Below are positions 1 to 6,171 of a stretch of 17,718 bases of DNA, one piece after another (position 1 is the first letter of the stretch; each line of letters starts with the position of its first letter). Location of the stretch: the NCBI GenBank assembly GCA_023433945.1, contig JAEYTP010000057.1, forward strand, positions 1 to 17,718, in the 5' to 3' direction. Below the pieces are notes generated by a model that searched no databases, had not been told where the DNA came from, and saw nothing but the letters and a program-made list of their open reading frames with translations. Source of the DNA: Bacillota bacterium. GTDB taxonomy: Bacteria; Bacillota; Clostridia; Acetivibrionales; DSM-1351. The translations under genes were made by a program, and so were the position numbers.

Positions 1-458
1 ATGCAGCCGGTGCAAGCCAAAAGGGTAAGGAAATCTGTGATAATATGCAAAAAGAGTTGGATACTGTAGCAGCCATTGGCAAGACCATTACAAACAAGAA
101 GACTGTATTTTTTGAAATAGGCGCAGCTCCCGATATATATAGCTTTGGTACAGGTACATTTTTGAATGAAATGATTGAGCTTATAGGAGCAACAAATGCT
201 TTTAAGGACCAAAATAGTTGGATTCATATTGGAGAGGAAGCTGCAGTAAGAGCTAATCCAGATGTTATTTTGACAAATGTAAATTATATACCCGACCCTG
301 TATCTGAAATCAAGTCAAGAAAGGGCTGGTCAGATGTGAAAGCCATTAAAAACGATGATGTGTACTACATTGATAACTCGGCTAGTTCACTACCAAACCA
401 TAATATAGTAAAGGCGTTGAAGGAAATGGCAAAAGCCATTTACCCTGACAAATATTAA
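1..458 (+). CDS. Iron-chelate/haem/cobalamin ABC transporter substrate-binding protein, C-terminal part (5' end outside window)
   Basis: The reading frame is open from base 3, so the gene begins upstream and only about 152 C-terminal residues are visible. The protein would be the extracellular lipoprotein that captures a metal chelate and delivers it to the permease encoded next. What shows this is the class III (BtuF/FhuD-type) binding-protein signature: a GTGTFLNEMIELIGATNAF stretch, a following EEAAVRANPDVIL stretch, a KGWSDVKAIKNDDVYYID segment and a terminal amphipathic helix. The permease and ATPase genes follow directly, with a 2-base gap, as in an operon. The ligand cannot be told from this part: siderophore, haem and cobalamin receptors share these motifs. 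No Fur box can be judged because the operon start is missing. Confidence 0.9.
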   Translation, partial: AAGASQKGKEICDNMQKELDTVAAIGKTITNKKTVFFEIGAAPDIYSFGTGTFLNEMIELIGATNAFKDQNSWIHIGEEAAVRANPDVILTNVNYIPDPVSEIKSRKGWSDVKAIKNDDVYYIDNSASSLPNHNIVKALKEMAKAIYPDKY

Positions 459-460
459 AA

Positions 461-1483
461 ATGACAATACGATTAAAGATTGGTATCTCTGTTGGTGTCT
501 GTATAATAATATTATTTCTAGCTGTTGGATTGGGAAGTGTATTTATTAGGCCGGACGATATTATAGCTATTTTGCTCCATAAATTTTTTGGAATAAACTT
601 GGATGCAAACATAGATAGTAATACTGTCTCAATCCTTTGGAAGATCAGACTTCCGAGAGCCTTGCTTGCATTCGTAGTAGGGAGTGCTCTGGCAGTAAGT
701 GGGACAGTAATGCAATCTGTTCTAAAGAACCCATTGGCATCTTCCTATACTCTCGGAGTATCTTCTGGTGCATCACTTGGTGTAGGAATAGTAATGGTAA
801 TGGGCGTTAGCATACCGTTTCTTGGTATATTTACTATGCCATTTTTAGGGCTTTTGGGTGGATTGTTGACGGTTTTCCTTGCGGTAACCTTTACTGCAAA
901 GCTTGATAGGAACATGGAGAATAATACCATTATACTTGTTGGAATGGTTGTCTCGTTATTTATAAATGCATTCCTTACCGTCATGTCGGCTATGACCAGA
1001 GAGTCTATGCAGAGAATGATGCTATGGCAAATGGGTAGTTTTTCTCTAAAAAGTTGGTCACATGTCCTAATGTTGATACCGATAGTTTTTATAGGCATCT
1101 TATATATTCTAAGGTTTTCAAGAGAATTGGATATTATGACCTTCGGGGAAGATCAGGCCAAGGTAATGGGAATTGATATTAAGAGGGTTAAATGGATTCT
1201 ACTTTTTGGATCGGCTGCGCTGACTGGCTGTGCAATTTCTTTGGTGGGTGTAATTGGGTTTATTGATTTAATTGCACCGCATGTCGTTCGTAAAATATTC
1301 GGTTCAGCACATAAATATGTAATCCCAATGTCTGCATTGTTTGGAGGAGCATTTATGATGGTTGCCGACCTTGTGGCCAGAACTATTCTGTCTCCCTCAG
1401 AATTGCCTGTTGGAGCCATTACTGCTATTATCGGTGCGCCATTTTTTGCATATGTTTATTTCAGCAAGAGGAAGGTGGTATAG
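461..1483 (+). CDS. FecCD/BtuC-family ABC transporter permease
   Basis: A 340-residue polytopic inner-membrane permease, the usual length of the FecCD family, which forms a homodimeric channel for siderophore, haem or vitamin B12 import. Family marks are a first TM (about residues 8-30), the motif LRLPRALLAF-like (here KIRLPRALLAFVVGSALAVS, about 61-80), a PLASSYTLGVSSGASLG stretch, and the C-terminal GVIGFIDLIAPHVVRK loop that contacts the ATPase, followed by PVGAITAIIGAPFF. The ATG lies 2 bases after the stop of the binding-protein gene. I see no good Shine-Dalgarno sequence just upstream, so translation probably depends on coupling. The ATPase gene follows after 2 bases. The substrate is not determined. 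Confidence 0.95.
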   Translation: MTIRLKIGISVGVCIIILFLAVGLGSVFIRPDDIIAILLHKFFGINLDANIDSNTVSILWKIRLPRALLAFVVGSALAVSGTVMQSVLKNPLASSYTLGVSSGASLGVGIVMVMGVSIPFLGIFTMPFLGLLGGLLTVFLAVTFTAKLDRNMENNTIILVGMVVSLFINAFLTVMSAMTRESMQRMMLWQMGSFSLKSWSHVLMLIPIVFIGILYILRFSRELDIMTFGEDQAKVMGIDIKRVKWILLFGSAALTGCAISLVGVIGFIDLIAPHVVRKIFGSAHKYVIPMSALFGGAFMMVADLVARTILSPSELPVGAITAIIGAPFFAYVYFSKRKVV

Positions 1484-1485
1484 AG

Positions 1486-2259
1486 ATGTTAAGCTTAAAG
1501 CAGGTAAGTGCTGGCTATGATGGGGTAGACGTTGTTAGAAATGTTACCCTTAATGTTAAGGGTGGTGAGAACCTTTGTATTATCGGGCCAAATGGCTGCG
1601 GAAAATCCACTCTGCTAAAAGCTATTGCAGGGTTGATTGATTCAAAGGGCAGTATTGAGATAGATGGTATAAATATAAACAAAATGAAGCGAAAAGAGAT
1701 AGCTGCCAAGGTTGCCATGATGAGCCAGGTATCTAACCTGTTTTTTTCATTCTCAGTATTTGAAACAGTTATGCTGGGAAGATATGCCCATATGAAAAGT
1801 GGGATATTTGCAACTCCCTCTAAAGCAGACAGAGAATACGTTGAGCGTTGCCTTGAAAGTGTTGGAATGCAGGACCAAAGGGATAAGCAGATAAGCACCC
1901 TGTCGGGGGGACAGCTGCAAAGAGTGTTTCTCGCCAGAACGCTTGCACAACAGCCCCAAATTATACTTCTAGATGAACCCACAAATCATTTAGATCTCAA
2001 GTATCAGTCCCAGTTGATAAAATACTTACAAAAATGGTCTCAAGAGGATGACCATATTGTGGTGGGTGTGTTACACGATATGAATCTTGCAATGCAGCTT
2101 GCAAATAAAGTACTTTTGCTTAATAATGGTAATCAAATAGCTTGCGGAACTGTTAGGGAAACTATTTCAGGTGAAATACTCGAAAAAACATTTGATATGG
2201 ATGTTGTAAGCTATATGTTGAATTCTCTAAAAAAATGGGAGGGCTTTGGATATGCCTAA
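1486..2259 (+). CDS. FecE/BtuD-type ABC transporter ATP-binding protein
   Basis: A 257-residue cytoplasmic ATPase that powers the adjacent permease. All nucleotide-binding motifs are present: Walker A GPNGCGKST (residues 34-42), Q-loop Q81, signature LSGGQ (139-143), Walker B with catalytic Glu in LLDEPTNHLD (161-170), and switch His197. The RBS GGAAGGTGG at 1470-1478 precedes the ATG. Length and motif layout match the FecE/FhuC/BtuD group that pairs with FecCD permeases. The last codons overlap the ribosome site and start of the next small gene, so the small protein is probably co-translated. Substrate is undetermined: iron chelate, haem or cobalamin. Confidence 0.95.
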   Translation: MLSLKQVSAGYDGVDVVRNVTLNVKGGENLCIIGPNGCGKSTLLKAIAGLIDSKGSIEIDGININKMKRKEIAAKVAMMSQVSNLFFSFSVFETVMLGRYAHMKSGIFATPSKADREYVERCLESVGMQDQRDKQISTLSGGQLQRVFLARTLAQQPQIILLDEPTNHLDLKYQSQLIKYLQKWSQEDDHIVVGVLHDMNLAMQLANKVLLLNNGNQIACGTVRETISGEILEKTFDMDVVSYMLNSLKKWEGFGYA

Positions 2260-2440
2260 ATCACACATGACAAATGAGAATATTAACTGCATAAAGTGTA
2301 AATATTATTATGTCACGTGGGATTCAAATATGCCCTATGGATGTAAGGCATTTGGATTCAAAGGTACACAGATGCCATCTATAACTGTAATTCAATCTTC
2401 GGGCAGTAAATGCCAGGCTTATATAGAAAAGCAAAAATAA
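2252..2440 (+). CDS. Small four-cysteine protein of unknown function
   Basis: A 62-residue protein with Cys13 and Cys16 in a CIKCKYYYVTWD stretch, Cys31 in PYGCKAFGFK and Cys54 near the end. This four-cysteine layout suggests one zinc or iron site. The ATG at 2252 is preferred over the in-frame TTG at 2246 because GGGAGGG at 2237-2243 is 8 bases from the ATG but only 2 from the TTG. The start lies inside the last codons of the ABC ATPase gene, so it should be the last cistron of that operon, and its stop codon sits in the terminator stem. From memory, similar short proteins (CKYYYVTWD...PYGCKA) are widespread in anaerobes and some are labelled uracil-DNA glycosylase in databases. Nothing at this length supports such an enzyme, so no function is assigned. 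Confidence 0.8.
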   Translation: MPKSHMTNENINCIKCKYYYVTWDSNMPYGCKAFGFKGTQMPSITVIQSSGSKCQAYIEKQK

Positions 2441-2463
2441 CCTCCATAGTGGGGTTATTTTTT
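2433..2463 (+). terminator. Rho-independent terminator of the ABC transporter operon
   Basis: A 12-bp stem pairs 2433-2444 with 2451-2462 (AAAAATAACCTC with GGGGTTATTTTT, one G-U pair) around a 6-base loop and ends in a T run. The A-rich 5' arm means it could also work on the opposite strand. The stop codon of the small Cys protein lies within the stem. It separates the ABC operon from the Fur-controlled feo promoter that begins 15 bases further on. Confidence 0.85.
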
Positions 2464-2477
2464 GGCATTTTTACTTA

Positions 2478-2506
2478 TTGACAATGATTATCATTTGGCT
2501 TAGAAT
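2478..2506 (+). promoter_or_regulatory. Sigma-A-type promoter of the feo operon
   Basis: A perfect -35 box TTGACA (2478-2483), a 17-bp spacer and a -10 box TAGAAT (2501-2506, 5 of 6 consensus). Transcription would start near 2513. Two Fur-type palindromes overlap the -35/spacer and the start region, so the promoter should be shut off by iron-loaded Fur. The promoter is read from the sequence; activity is inferred. Confidence 0.8.
2479..2493. promoter_or_regulatory. Fur box 1
   Basis: A 7-1-7 inverted repeat, TGACAAT-G-ATTATCA, matching the Fur/PerR-family core TGATAATnATTATCA with one mismatch. It overlaps the -35 box and spacer of the feo promoter, so bound repressor would block RNA polymerase. 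Confidence 0.85.
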
Positions 2507-2512
2507 TATAAT

Positions 2513-2527
2513 TGATAATAATTATCA
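2513..2527. promoter_or_regulatory. Fur box 2
   Basis: A perfect 7-1-7 inverted repeat, TGATAAT-A-ATTATCA, identical to the classical Fur core. Its centre is 34 bp downstream of the centre of box 1, and it covers the predicted transcription start of feoA. Two sites of this quality make the feo operon a clear Fur target. Confidence 0.9.
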
Positions 2528-2549
2528 TTTATGTCAGGTGGTGTTTATT

Positions 2550-2771
2550 GTGACATTGAGTAGCGTTAACAAGGGTGAAATTATAGAGATTGTAAATATA
2601 TCGGATAGTACTATACGTGCGCAGGCTATTAGACTCTGTATTTATGAAGGGTCAAAGCTTACTTGCTCTGAAATTGTTCCTAAAGGACCAATAGTACTTA
2701 GTAACAAAATGCAGGAAATTGCTATTAGCAGAAAGCTTGCTGAAAAGATAGAGATATTAAAAGTAAGCTAA
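2550..2771 (+). CDS. feoA: FeoA-family ferrous iron transport accessory protein
   Basis: A 73-residue protein with the FeoA SH3-like pattern: an early V-x-K-G-E motif, an LCIYEGSKLTCSEIVPKGPIVL core in the position of the usual GLxxGxxixvxxxxPxGdPi core, and a short final strand. FeoA is a small cytosolic partner needed for FeoB-mediated Fe2+ uptake. The GTG at 2550 is chosen because AGGTGGTG (2536-2543) lies 6 bases upstream. A longer in-frame TTG start at 2478 is rejected because that TTG is the -35 box. The gene sits directly downstream of the two Fur boxes and is followed by feoB after an 88-base spacer holding direct repeats. Confidence 0.85.
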   Translation: MTLSSVNKGEIIEIVNISDSTIRAQAIRLCIYEGSKLTCSEIVPKGPIVLSNKMQEIAISRKLAEKIEILKVS

Positions 2772-2844
2772 CATTTATAATGGGTGGTAAGCTTACTTTC
2801 CTAAGTGGTAAGTTAACCTTCCCAAGTAGTAAGTTAACATTATA
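2763..2844 (+). repeat. 21-bp direct repeats between feoA and feoB
   Basis: Three tandem units of 21 bp (2782-2802, 2803-2823, 2824-2844) share the form RRGTRGTAAGYTWACNTT. The core GTAAGYTWAC occurs at 2787-2796, 2808-2817 and 2829-2838. A fourth core, GTAAGCTAAC at 2763-2772, overlaps the feoA stop codon 24 bp further upstream. The first full unit holds the perfect palindrome GTAAGCTTAC, the next two hold GTTAAC. A 21-bp period puts the cores on one face of the helix. They could be a protein-binding array, an mRNA element setting the feoA:feoB ratio, or slippage products. Function unknown. Confidence 0.8.
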
Positions 2845-2859
2845 AAGAGGCGATTATTT

Positions 2860-4674
2860 ATGAAGATGAATGATAGCGGAAATAGATTGGTTTTGGCAGG
2901 CAATCCAAATGTTGGGAAGTCTGTATTCTTTAATGAATTAACAGGAAAATATGTAGATGTATCTAATTTTCCTGGCACTACAGTTGATATTAGCAGAGGT
3001 ACATATGATCATTACATTGTTGAGGATACACCCGGCATATACGGAGTATCCTCTTTTAATGATGAAGAAATCGTTGCTAGGGACGTTATTATTAATGGTG
3101 ATATAGTGCTAAATGTGGTGGATGCTGTACATCTGCAACGTGATCTATTTTTGACCCAGCAGTTAATTGATATGGGAAAAGAAATCATTGTTGCTGTTAA
3201 CCTTATAGATGAGGCTCAGAAAAATGGCATTATAATTGATGTCAGTAAGCTATCTGAACTTCTAGGAGTTCCAGTGTTTTTGACATCAGCGCTTAAGGGA
3301 ATCGGAATTGATGATGTAAAAAAGAATATTGCTAAAGCAAAAAAGGGAATTAAAACGGAAGGGTTACGGCAAAAGATTGAGGATTATACTAAGGGTGATA
3401 TATCAGAAGCTGAGGCACTTCTCATACTAGAGGATGATGAAATTGTAGCCGCTAGAAATAATTGCGAAATTACTGGACAAAGAGATGAAATTTACAGGCA
3501 GAGAAGACAGAGAGTAGACTATATTATTGAAAGTGTTGTTTCAGATACAAATAAAGGAACTAGCTTTTCCACAAAGCTAGGAAGGCTAATGCTTAGACCT
3601 TTAACAGGATTACCAATACTAGCAGTTATCCTTGTTGCAATGTTTTGGTTTATCGGAGTATTCATTGCACAATGGGTTATTGATTTTACAGAGGGCACTG
3701 TAATGGACGGTTGGTACAAGAGCTTTATTTTGAATGTTTTTAGCTTTATACCTACCGACAATTTTTTTGGAAGTCTTATAATTGGCGAGTTTGGTCTTTT
3801 GACTATGACGCCAGCTTATATTTTTGGTTTATTATTACCTTTGACTGTGGGGTTCTATGTGCTGATGTCTTTACTCGAGGACTCTGGTTTATTACCACGA
3901 ATAGCAGTACTTTCAGATAAATCACTTTCAAGAGTTGGACTAAATGGAAGAGCGATTATTCCTATTATATTGGGATTTGGCTGTGTAACGATGGCTACTA
4001 TGACCACACGGCTTTTGGGCTCTAAAAGAGAAAGAGTTATTGCGACCTTCCTTTTGGGCTTGACCATACCCTGTTCTGCGCAGTTTGGAGTCATAATTGG
4101 TCTTTTATCTCCGTTGGGGTTACCCTATATAATTGCATATACCATCATTCTACTTATAATTTTTGGAATATCAGGGCTTGCGTTAAATAAAGTTCTTCCA
4201 GGTGAATCAACTCAGTTATTTATTGACTTGCCGCCTGTAAGAAGGCCAATTTCTAAAAATGTAATAAAAAAGACCTATATGAAGTCAAAAGGGTTCTTAA
4301 TTGAGGCAACACCCATATTTGCACTTGGGTCAATTATTATAACGGTATTGCAGTATACTGGTGCGCTAAAGGCTATAGAGAGTTTTATTTCTCCTCTAGT
4401 TACAGAGTGGCTTAAGCTGCCTGCAGAAACTGCGGTGGTATTTATTATGGGTATCATAAGGAGAGATTTTGGGGCAGCTGGCCTTAGTCATATTGCAATG
4501 ACAAGCGGTCAAATGCTCGTTTCACTAATAACCATAACACTATTTGTGCCTTGTGTAGCAGCTATTATAATGATATTCAAAGAACGCTCAAAGTTAGAAG
4601 CTACCGCAATTTGGCTTGGAAGCTTTGCTATAGCTTTTCTGGTAGGTGGCTTGTTGGCAATGGTAATAATCTAG
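2860..4674 (+). CDS. feoB: FeoB-family ferrous iron transporter (short, variant gate motifs)
   Basis: A 604-residue membrane protein with a cytosolic N-terminal GTPase domain and a multi-helix membrane part, for Fe2+ import. GTPase motifs: G1 GNPNVGKS (14-21), G2 Thr in SNFPGTTVD (35-43), G3 DTPG (56-59), G4 NLID (114-117). Membrane segments start near residue 245. The FeoB gate motifs are present in altered form: GFGCVTMATMTTR in place of the usual GFGCxVPA...TR, and IPCSAQFGVI in place of the SCGARLPVY type; the conserved cysteine is kept in both. The protein is shorter than the common 650-800 residues. RBS AAGAGG (2845-2850) precedes the ATG. Iron is the likely substrate from feoA, the Fur boxes and the Fur gene downstream; the variant gate leaves some doubt. 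Confidence 0.9.
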   Translation: MKMNDSGNRLVLAGNPNVGKSVFFNELTGKYVDVSNFPGTTVDISRGTYDHYIVEDTPGIYGVSSFNDEEIVARDVIINGDIVLNVVDAVHLQRDLFLTQQLIDMGKEIIVAVNLIDEAQKNGIIIDVSKLSELLGVPVFLTSALKGIGIDDVKKNIAKAKKGIKTEGLRQKIEDYTKGDISEAEALLILEDDEIVAARNNCEITGQRDEIYRQRRQRVDYIIESVVSDTNKGTSFSTKLGRLMLRPLTGLPILAVILVAMFWFIGVFIAQWVIDFTEGTVMDGWYKSFILNVFSFIPTDNFFGSLIIGEFGLLTMTPAYIFGLLLPLTVGFYVLMSLLEDSGLLPRIAVLSDKSLSRVGLNGRAIIPIILGFGCVTMATMTTRLLGSKRERVIATFLLGLTIPCSAQFGVIIGLLSPLGLPYIIAYTIILLIIFGISGLALNKVLPGESTQLFIDLPPVRRPISKNVIKKTYMKSKGFLIEATPIFALGSIIITVLQYTGALKAIESFISPLVTEWLKLPAETAVVFIMGIIRRDFGAAGLSHIAMTSGQMLVSLITITLFVPCVAAIIMIFKERSKLEATAIWLGSFAIAFLVGGLLAMVII

Positions 4675-4688
4675 CAGGGGGTTAAATT

Positions 4689-4871
4689 ATGAAAATCATA
4701 TGTGAACAGTGTAAATATGAGTATATTATTCCAGATGATAAAAATATAGCTACAACCTGCCCTAGATGTGGTAAAATAAATACAAATTACAATAAATGTG
4801 AGAATTGTAAGGGGTGTTCGCTTTTAAAGGGATGTAAAAAAGCTGAAAGGGGAGTTTACCTTGCAGACTGA
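4689..4871 (+). CDS. Small eight-cysteine protein in the feo operon
   Basis: A 60-residue protein with Cys5/Cys8, Cys24/Cys27 (CPRCG) and a C-terminal cluster Cys37/Cys40/Cys43/Cys49 (CENCKGC...GC). The first four make a typical zinc-ribbon; the last four could hold a second zinc or iron. It begins 14 bases after feoB behind AGGGGGT (4676-4682) and overlaps the Fur-family gene by 11 bases, so the three are translated together. It sits where other bacteria carry FeoC or the short Cys-rich FeoB-associated proteins, and could be an accessory or iron-sensing partner of FeoB. I do not recognise a named family. A redox or metal-relay role is inference from the cysteines and position only. Confidence 0.8.
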   Translation: MKIICEQCKYEYIIPDDKNIATTCPRCGKINTNYNKCENCKGCSLLKGCKKAERGVYLAD

Positions 4872-5304
4872 GGATAATCGCTATTTAAAGCAAAGGCTTA
4901 AGGAGTCAGGGTATAAGTACACAGGGCAGAGAGCGGCTGTTTTGGATTCTCTCGTTCAATGTGCTGGAAAGCATGTGAGCACTGAGGAGTTATTTAACTA
5001 TGTAAAAGTGGAGCATCCGGAGATAGGGATTGCTACTGTCTATAGGACGCTGATTCTACTTGATAAGCTAAAATTAGTACATAAGCTTGATTTTGACGAT
5101 GGTTTTAGTCGTTACGAGCTTGTACGTCCAAATGAGGATCACAGACATCACCACTTGATTTGTGAGCTTTGTGGTAATGTATCTGAGGTTGAGGATGATT
5201 TATTAGACTCTTTGGAGGAACAAATATTTATTAAAAACGGCTTTCTTGTTAAGAATCACAGAGTAAAATTTTATGGATTGTGTTCAGATTGCAGAAAACA
5301 ATAA
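4861..5304 (+). CDS. fur: Fur-family transcriptional regulator (probable ferric uptake regulator)
   Basis: A 147-residue Fur-type repressor. The N-terminal winged helix contains the recognition-helix motif GIATVYRTLILLD (about 56-68). The dimerisation domain has the metal-site motif HRHHHLICELCG (94-105) and the structural zinc pairs Cys101/Cys104 and Cys141/Cys144. The TTG start at 4861 is supported by AAGGGGAG (4847-4854), 6 bases upstream, and lies inside the preceding gene. Because the operon promoter carries two Fur boxes, this protein probably represses its own synthesis. Fur, PerR and Zur cannot be told apart from sequence alone, but its place after feoAB and under Fur boxes makes iron sensing most likely. 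Confidence 0.9.
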   Translation: MQTEDNRYLKQRLKESGYKYTGQRAAVLDSLVQCAGKHVSTEELFNYVKVEHPEIGIATVYRTLILLDKLKLVHKLDFDDGFSRYELVRPNEDHRHHHLICELCGNVSEVEDDLLDSLEEQIFIKNGFLVKNHRVKFYGLCSDCRKQ

Positions 5305-5322
5305 ACTATTTTTGGGGGAATT

Positions 5323-5904
5323 ATGGCCAAGCTGTATTTTAGGTATGGTGCAATGAACAGCTCTAAGACAGCAAATGCACTAATGGTTAAGTATAATTAT
5401 GAAGAACGTAGTCAAAAGGTAATTCTATTGAAGCCTTCAACTGATATCAGAGATGGTTTCTCCACTATAAAATCCCGAGCAGGTTTATCAGAGGAATGTA
5501 CTATAGTAAATACGAATAGCAATATTATTGATATTGTAACGAGTTGCTTAAAGGAAATGGGAAATGTAAGTTGTGTTATCGTTGATGAAGCCCAGTTCCT
5601 TACGAAGCAGCAGGTTTATGAGCTTACGTGTTTAGTGGATCAAAAAAATATACCTGTTATTTGTTATGGGCTACGTACCGATTTTAGAGGTGAATTATTT
5701 GAGGGAAGCCAGTGGCTTTTAGCATGGGCGGATACTATTGAAGAGATTAAAACAATTTGTTGGTGTGGTAAAAAAGCTATAATGAATGGTAGATTTGAAA
5801 ATGGCAAGATAATAAAGAGCGGAGAACAGGTTTTACTAGGCGGAAATGATAAATACATCAGCCTGTGCAGACAGCATTGGACTGAGGGTAATATTGGTTT
5901 ATAG
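5323..5904 (+). CDS. tdk: Thymidine kinase (type II)
   Basis: A 193-residue thymidine kinase, the normal length for the tetrameric type II family, which phosphorylates thymidine to dTMP in nucleoside salvage. Visible motifs are the P-loop GAMNSSKT (9-16), the Walker B and catalytic-base motif VDEAQF (87-92, Glu89 as base), YGLRTDF (115-121) and a lid zinc site formed by Cys146, Cys148, Cys182 and His185. The P-loop is odd: Ser replaces the usual last Gly before Lys. RBS GGGGG (5314-5318) precedes the ATG. It follows the Fur gene by 18 bases with no terminator between, so it should be co-transcribed with feoAB under iron control, an unexpected partnership. Confidence 0.93.
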   Translation: MAKLYFRYGAMNSSKTANALMVKYNYEERSQKVILLKPSTDIRDGFSTIKSRAGLSEECTIVNTNSNIIDIVTSCLKEMGNVSCVIVDEAQFLTKQQVYELTCLVDQKNIPVICYGLRTDFRGELFEGSQWLLAWADTIEEIKTICWCGKKAIMNGRFENGKIIKSGEQVLLGGNDKYISLCRQHWTEGNIGL

Positions 5905-5952
5905 ATTAGATAATGAAAAAGCAATAAATAAAGCATTTAGTAAAGAGTACTC

Positions 5953-5975
5953 AAACGCTTTTTAAGAAGTGTTTT
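5953..5975 (+). terminator. Weak hairpin after tdk
   Basis: An 8-bp stem AAACGCTT (5953-5960) pairs with AAGTGTTT (5967-5974, one G-U) around a 6-base loop. It has only a very short T run, so it may be a minor terminator or an mRNA 3'-end stabiliser ahead of the stronger hairpin that follows. The bases between tdk and this element show nothing else I recognise. Confidence 0.4.
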
Positions 5976-5992
5976 AGGAAATTTATAATGAG

Positions 5993-6054
5993 AAAAAGGT
6001 ATTGAGATAGTGATTGCGTCAATAATTGACGGTCCTATCCTCAGTACCTTTTTT
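5993..6054 (+). terminator. Long nested hairpin terminator at the end of the feo-fur-tdk operon
   Basis: The outer stem pairs 5993-6006 with 6040-6053 (AAAAAGGTATTGAG with CTCAGTACCTTTTT, one T-G pair). After a one-base bulge it continues as 6007-6010 with 6035-6038, and an inner 6-bp hairpin CGTCAA-TAA-TTGACG (6017-6031) caps it. A T run ends the 3' arm. It looks like a strong intrinsic terminator. The length and the inner hairpin are more than termination needs. Confidence 0.8.
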
Positions 6055-6104
6055 GGTTTCAATAAATAGTATACTAAATAAACAAATAATTTTATTTATG
6101 TAGT

Positions 6105-6133
6105 AACATTTTATATAGAGTTAACATAAGTTA
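6105..6133 (+). promoter_or_regulatory. Possible sigma-K (late mother-cell sporulation) promoter
   Basis: AACA (6105-6108), then 16 bases, then CATAAGTTA (6125-6133). This fits the Bacillus sigma-K consensus mACm-16-CATAnnnTA. Transcription would start about 30 bases ahead of the Gly/Met/Cys-rich gene at 6172. The motif is short and the region AT-rich, so chance is possible; the spore-coat look of the product raises the likelihood. Confidence 0.4.
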
Positions 6134-6171
6134 TAACAGGAGTGCAGTACTAATCATGAAAGGAGTTTTAT

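Noticed and set aside
745..1982. Minus-strand frames of 88-155 codons opposite the permease and ATPase genes
   Set aside because: They lie opposite well-supported genes, lack ribosome sites and have compositions of antisense shadows.
2478..2549. Longer feoA start at TTG 2478
   Set aside because: That TTG is the -35 box, and the added residues run through both Fur boxes; GTG 2550 has a good ribosome site.
5993..6054. Riboswitch ahead of the Gly/Met-rich gene
   Set aside because: It is more than 100 bases from that gene, ends in a T run, and fits the terminator of the upstream operon; no known aptamer pattern is seen.
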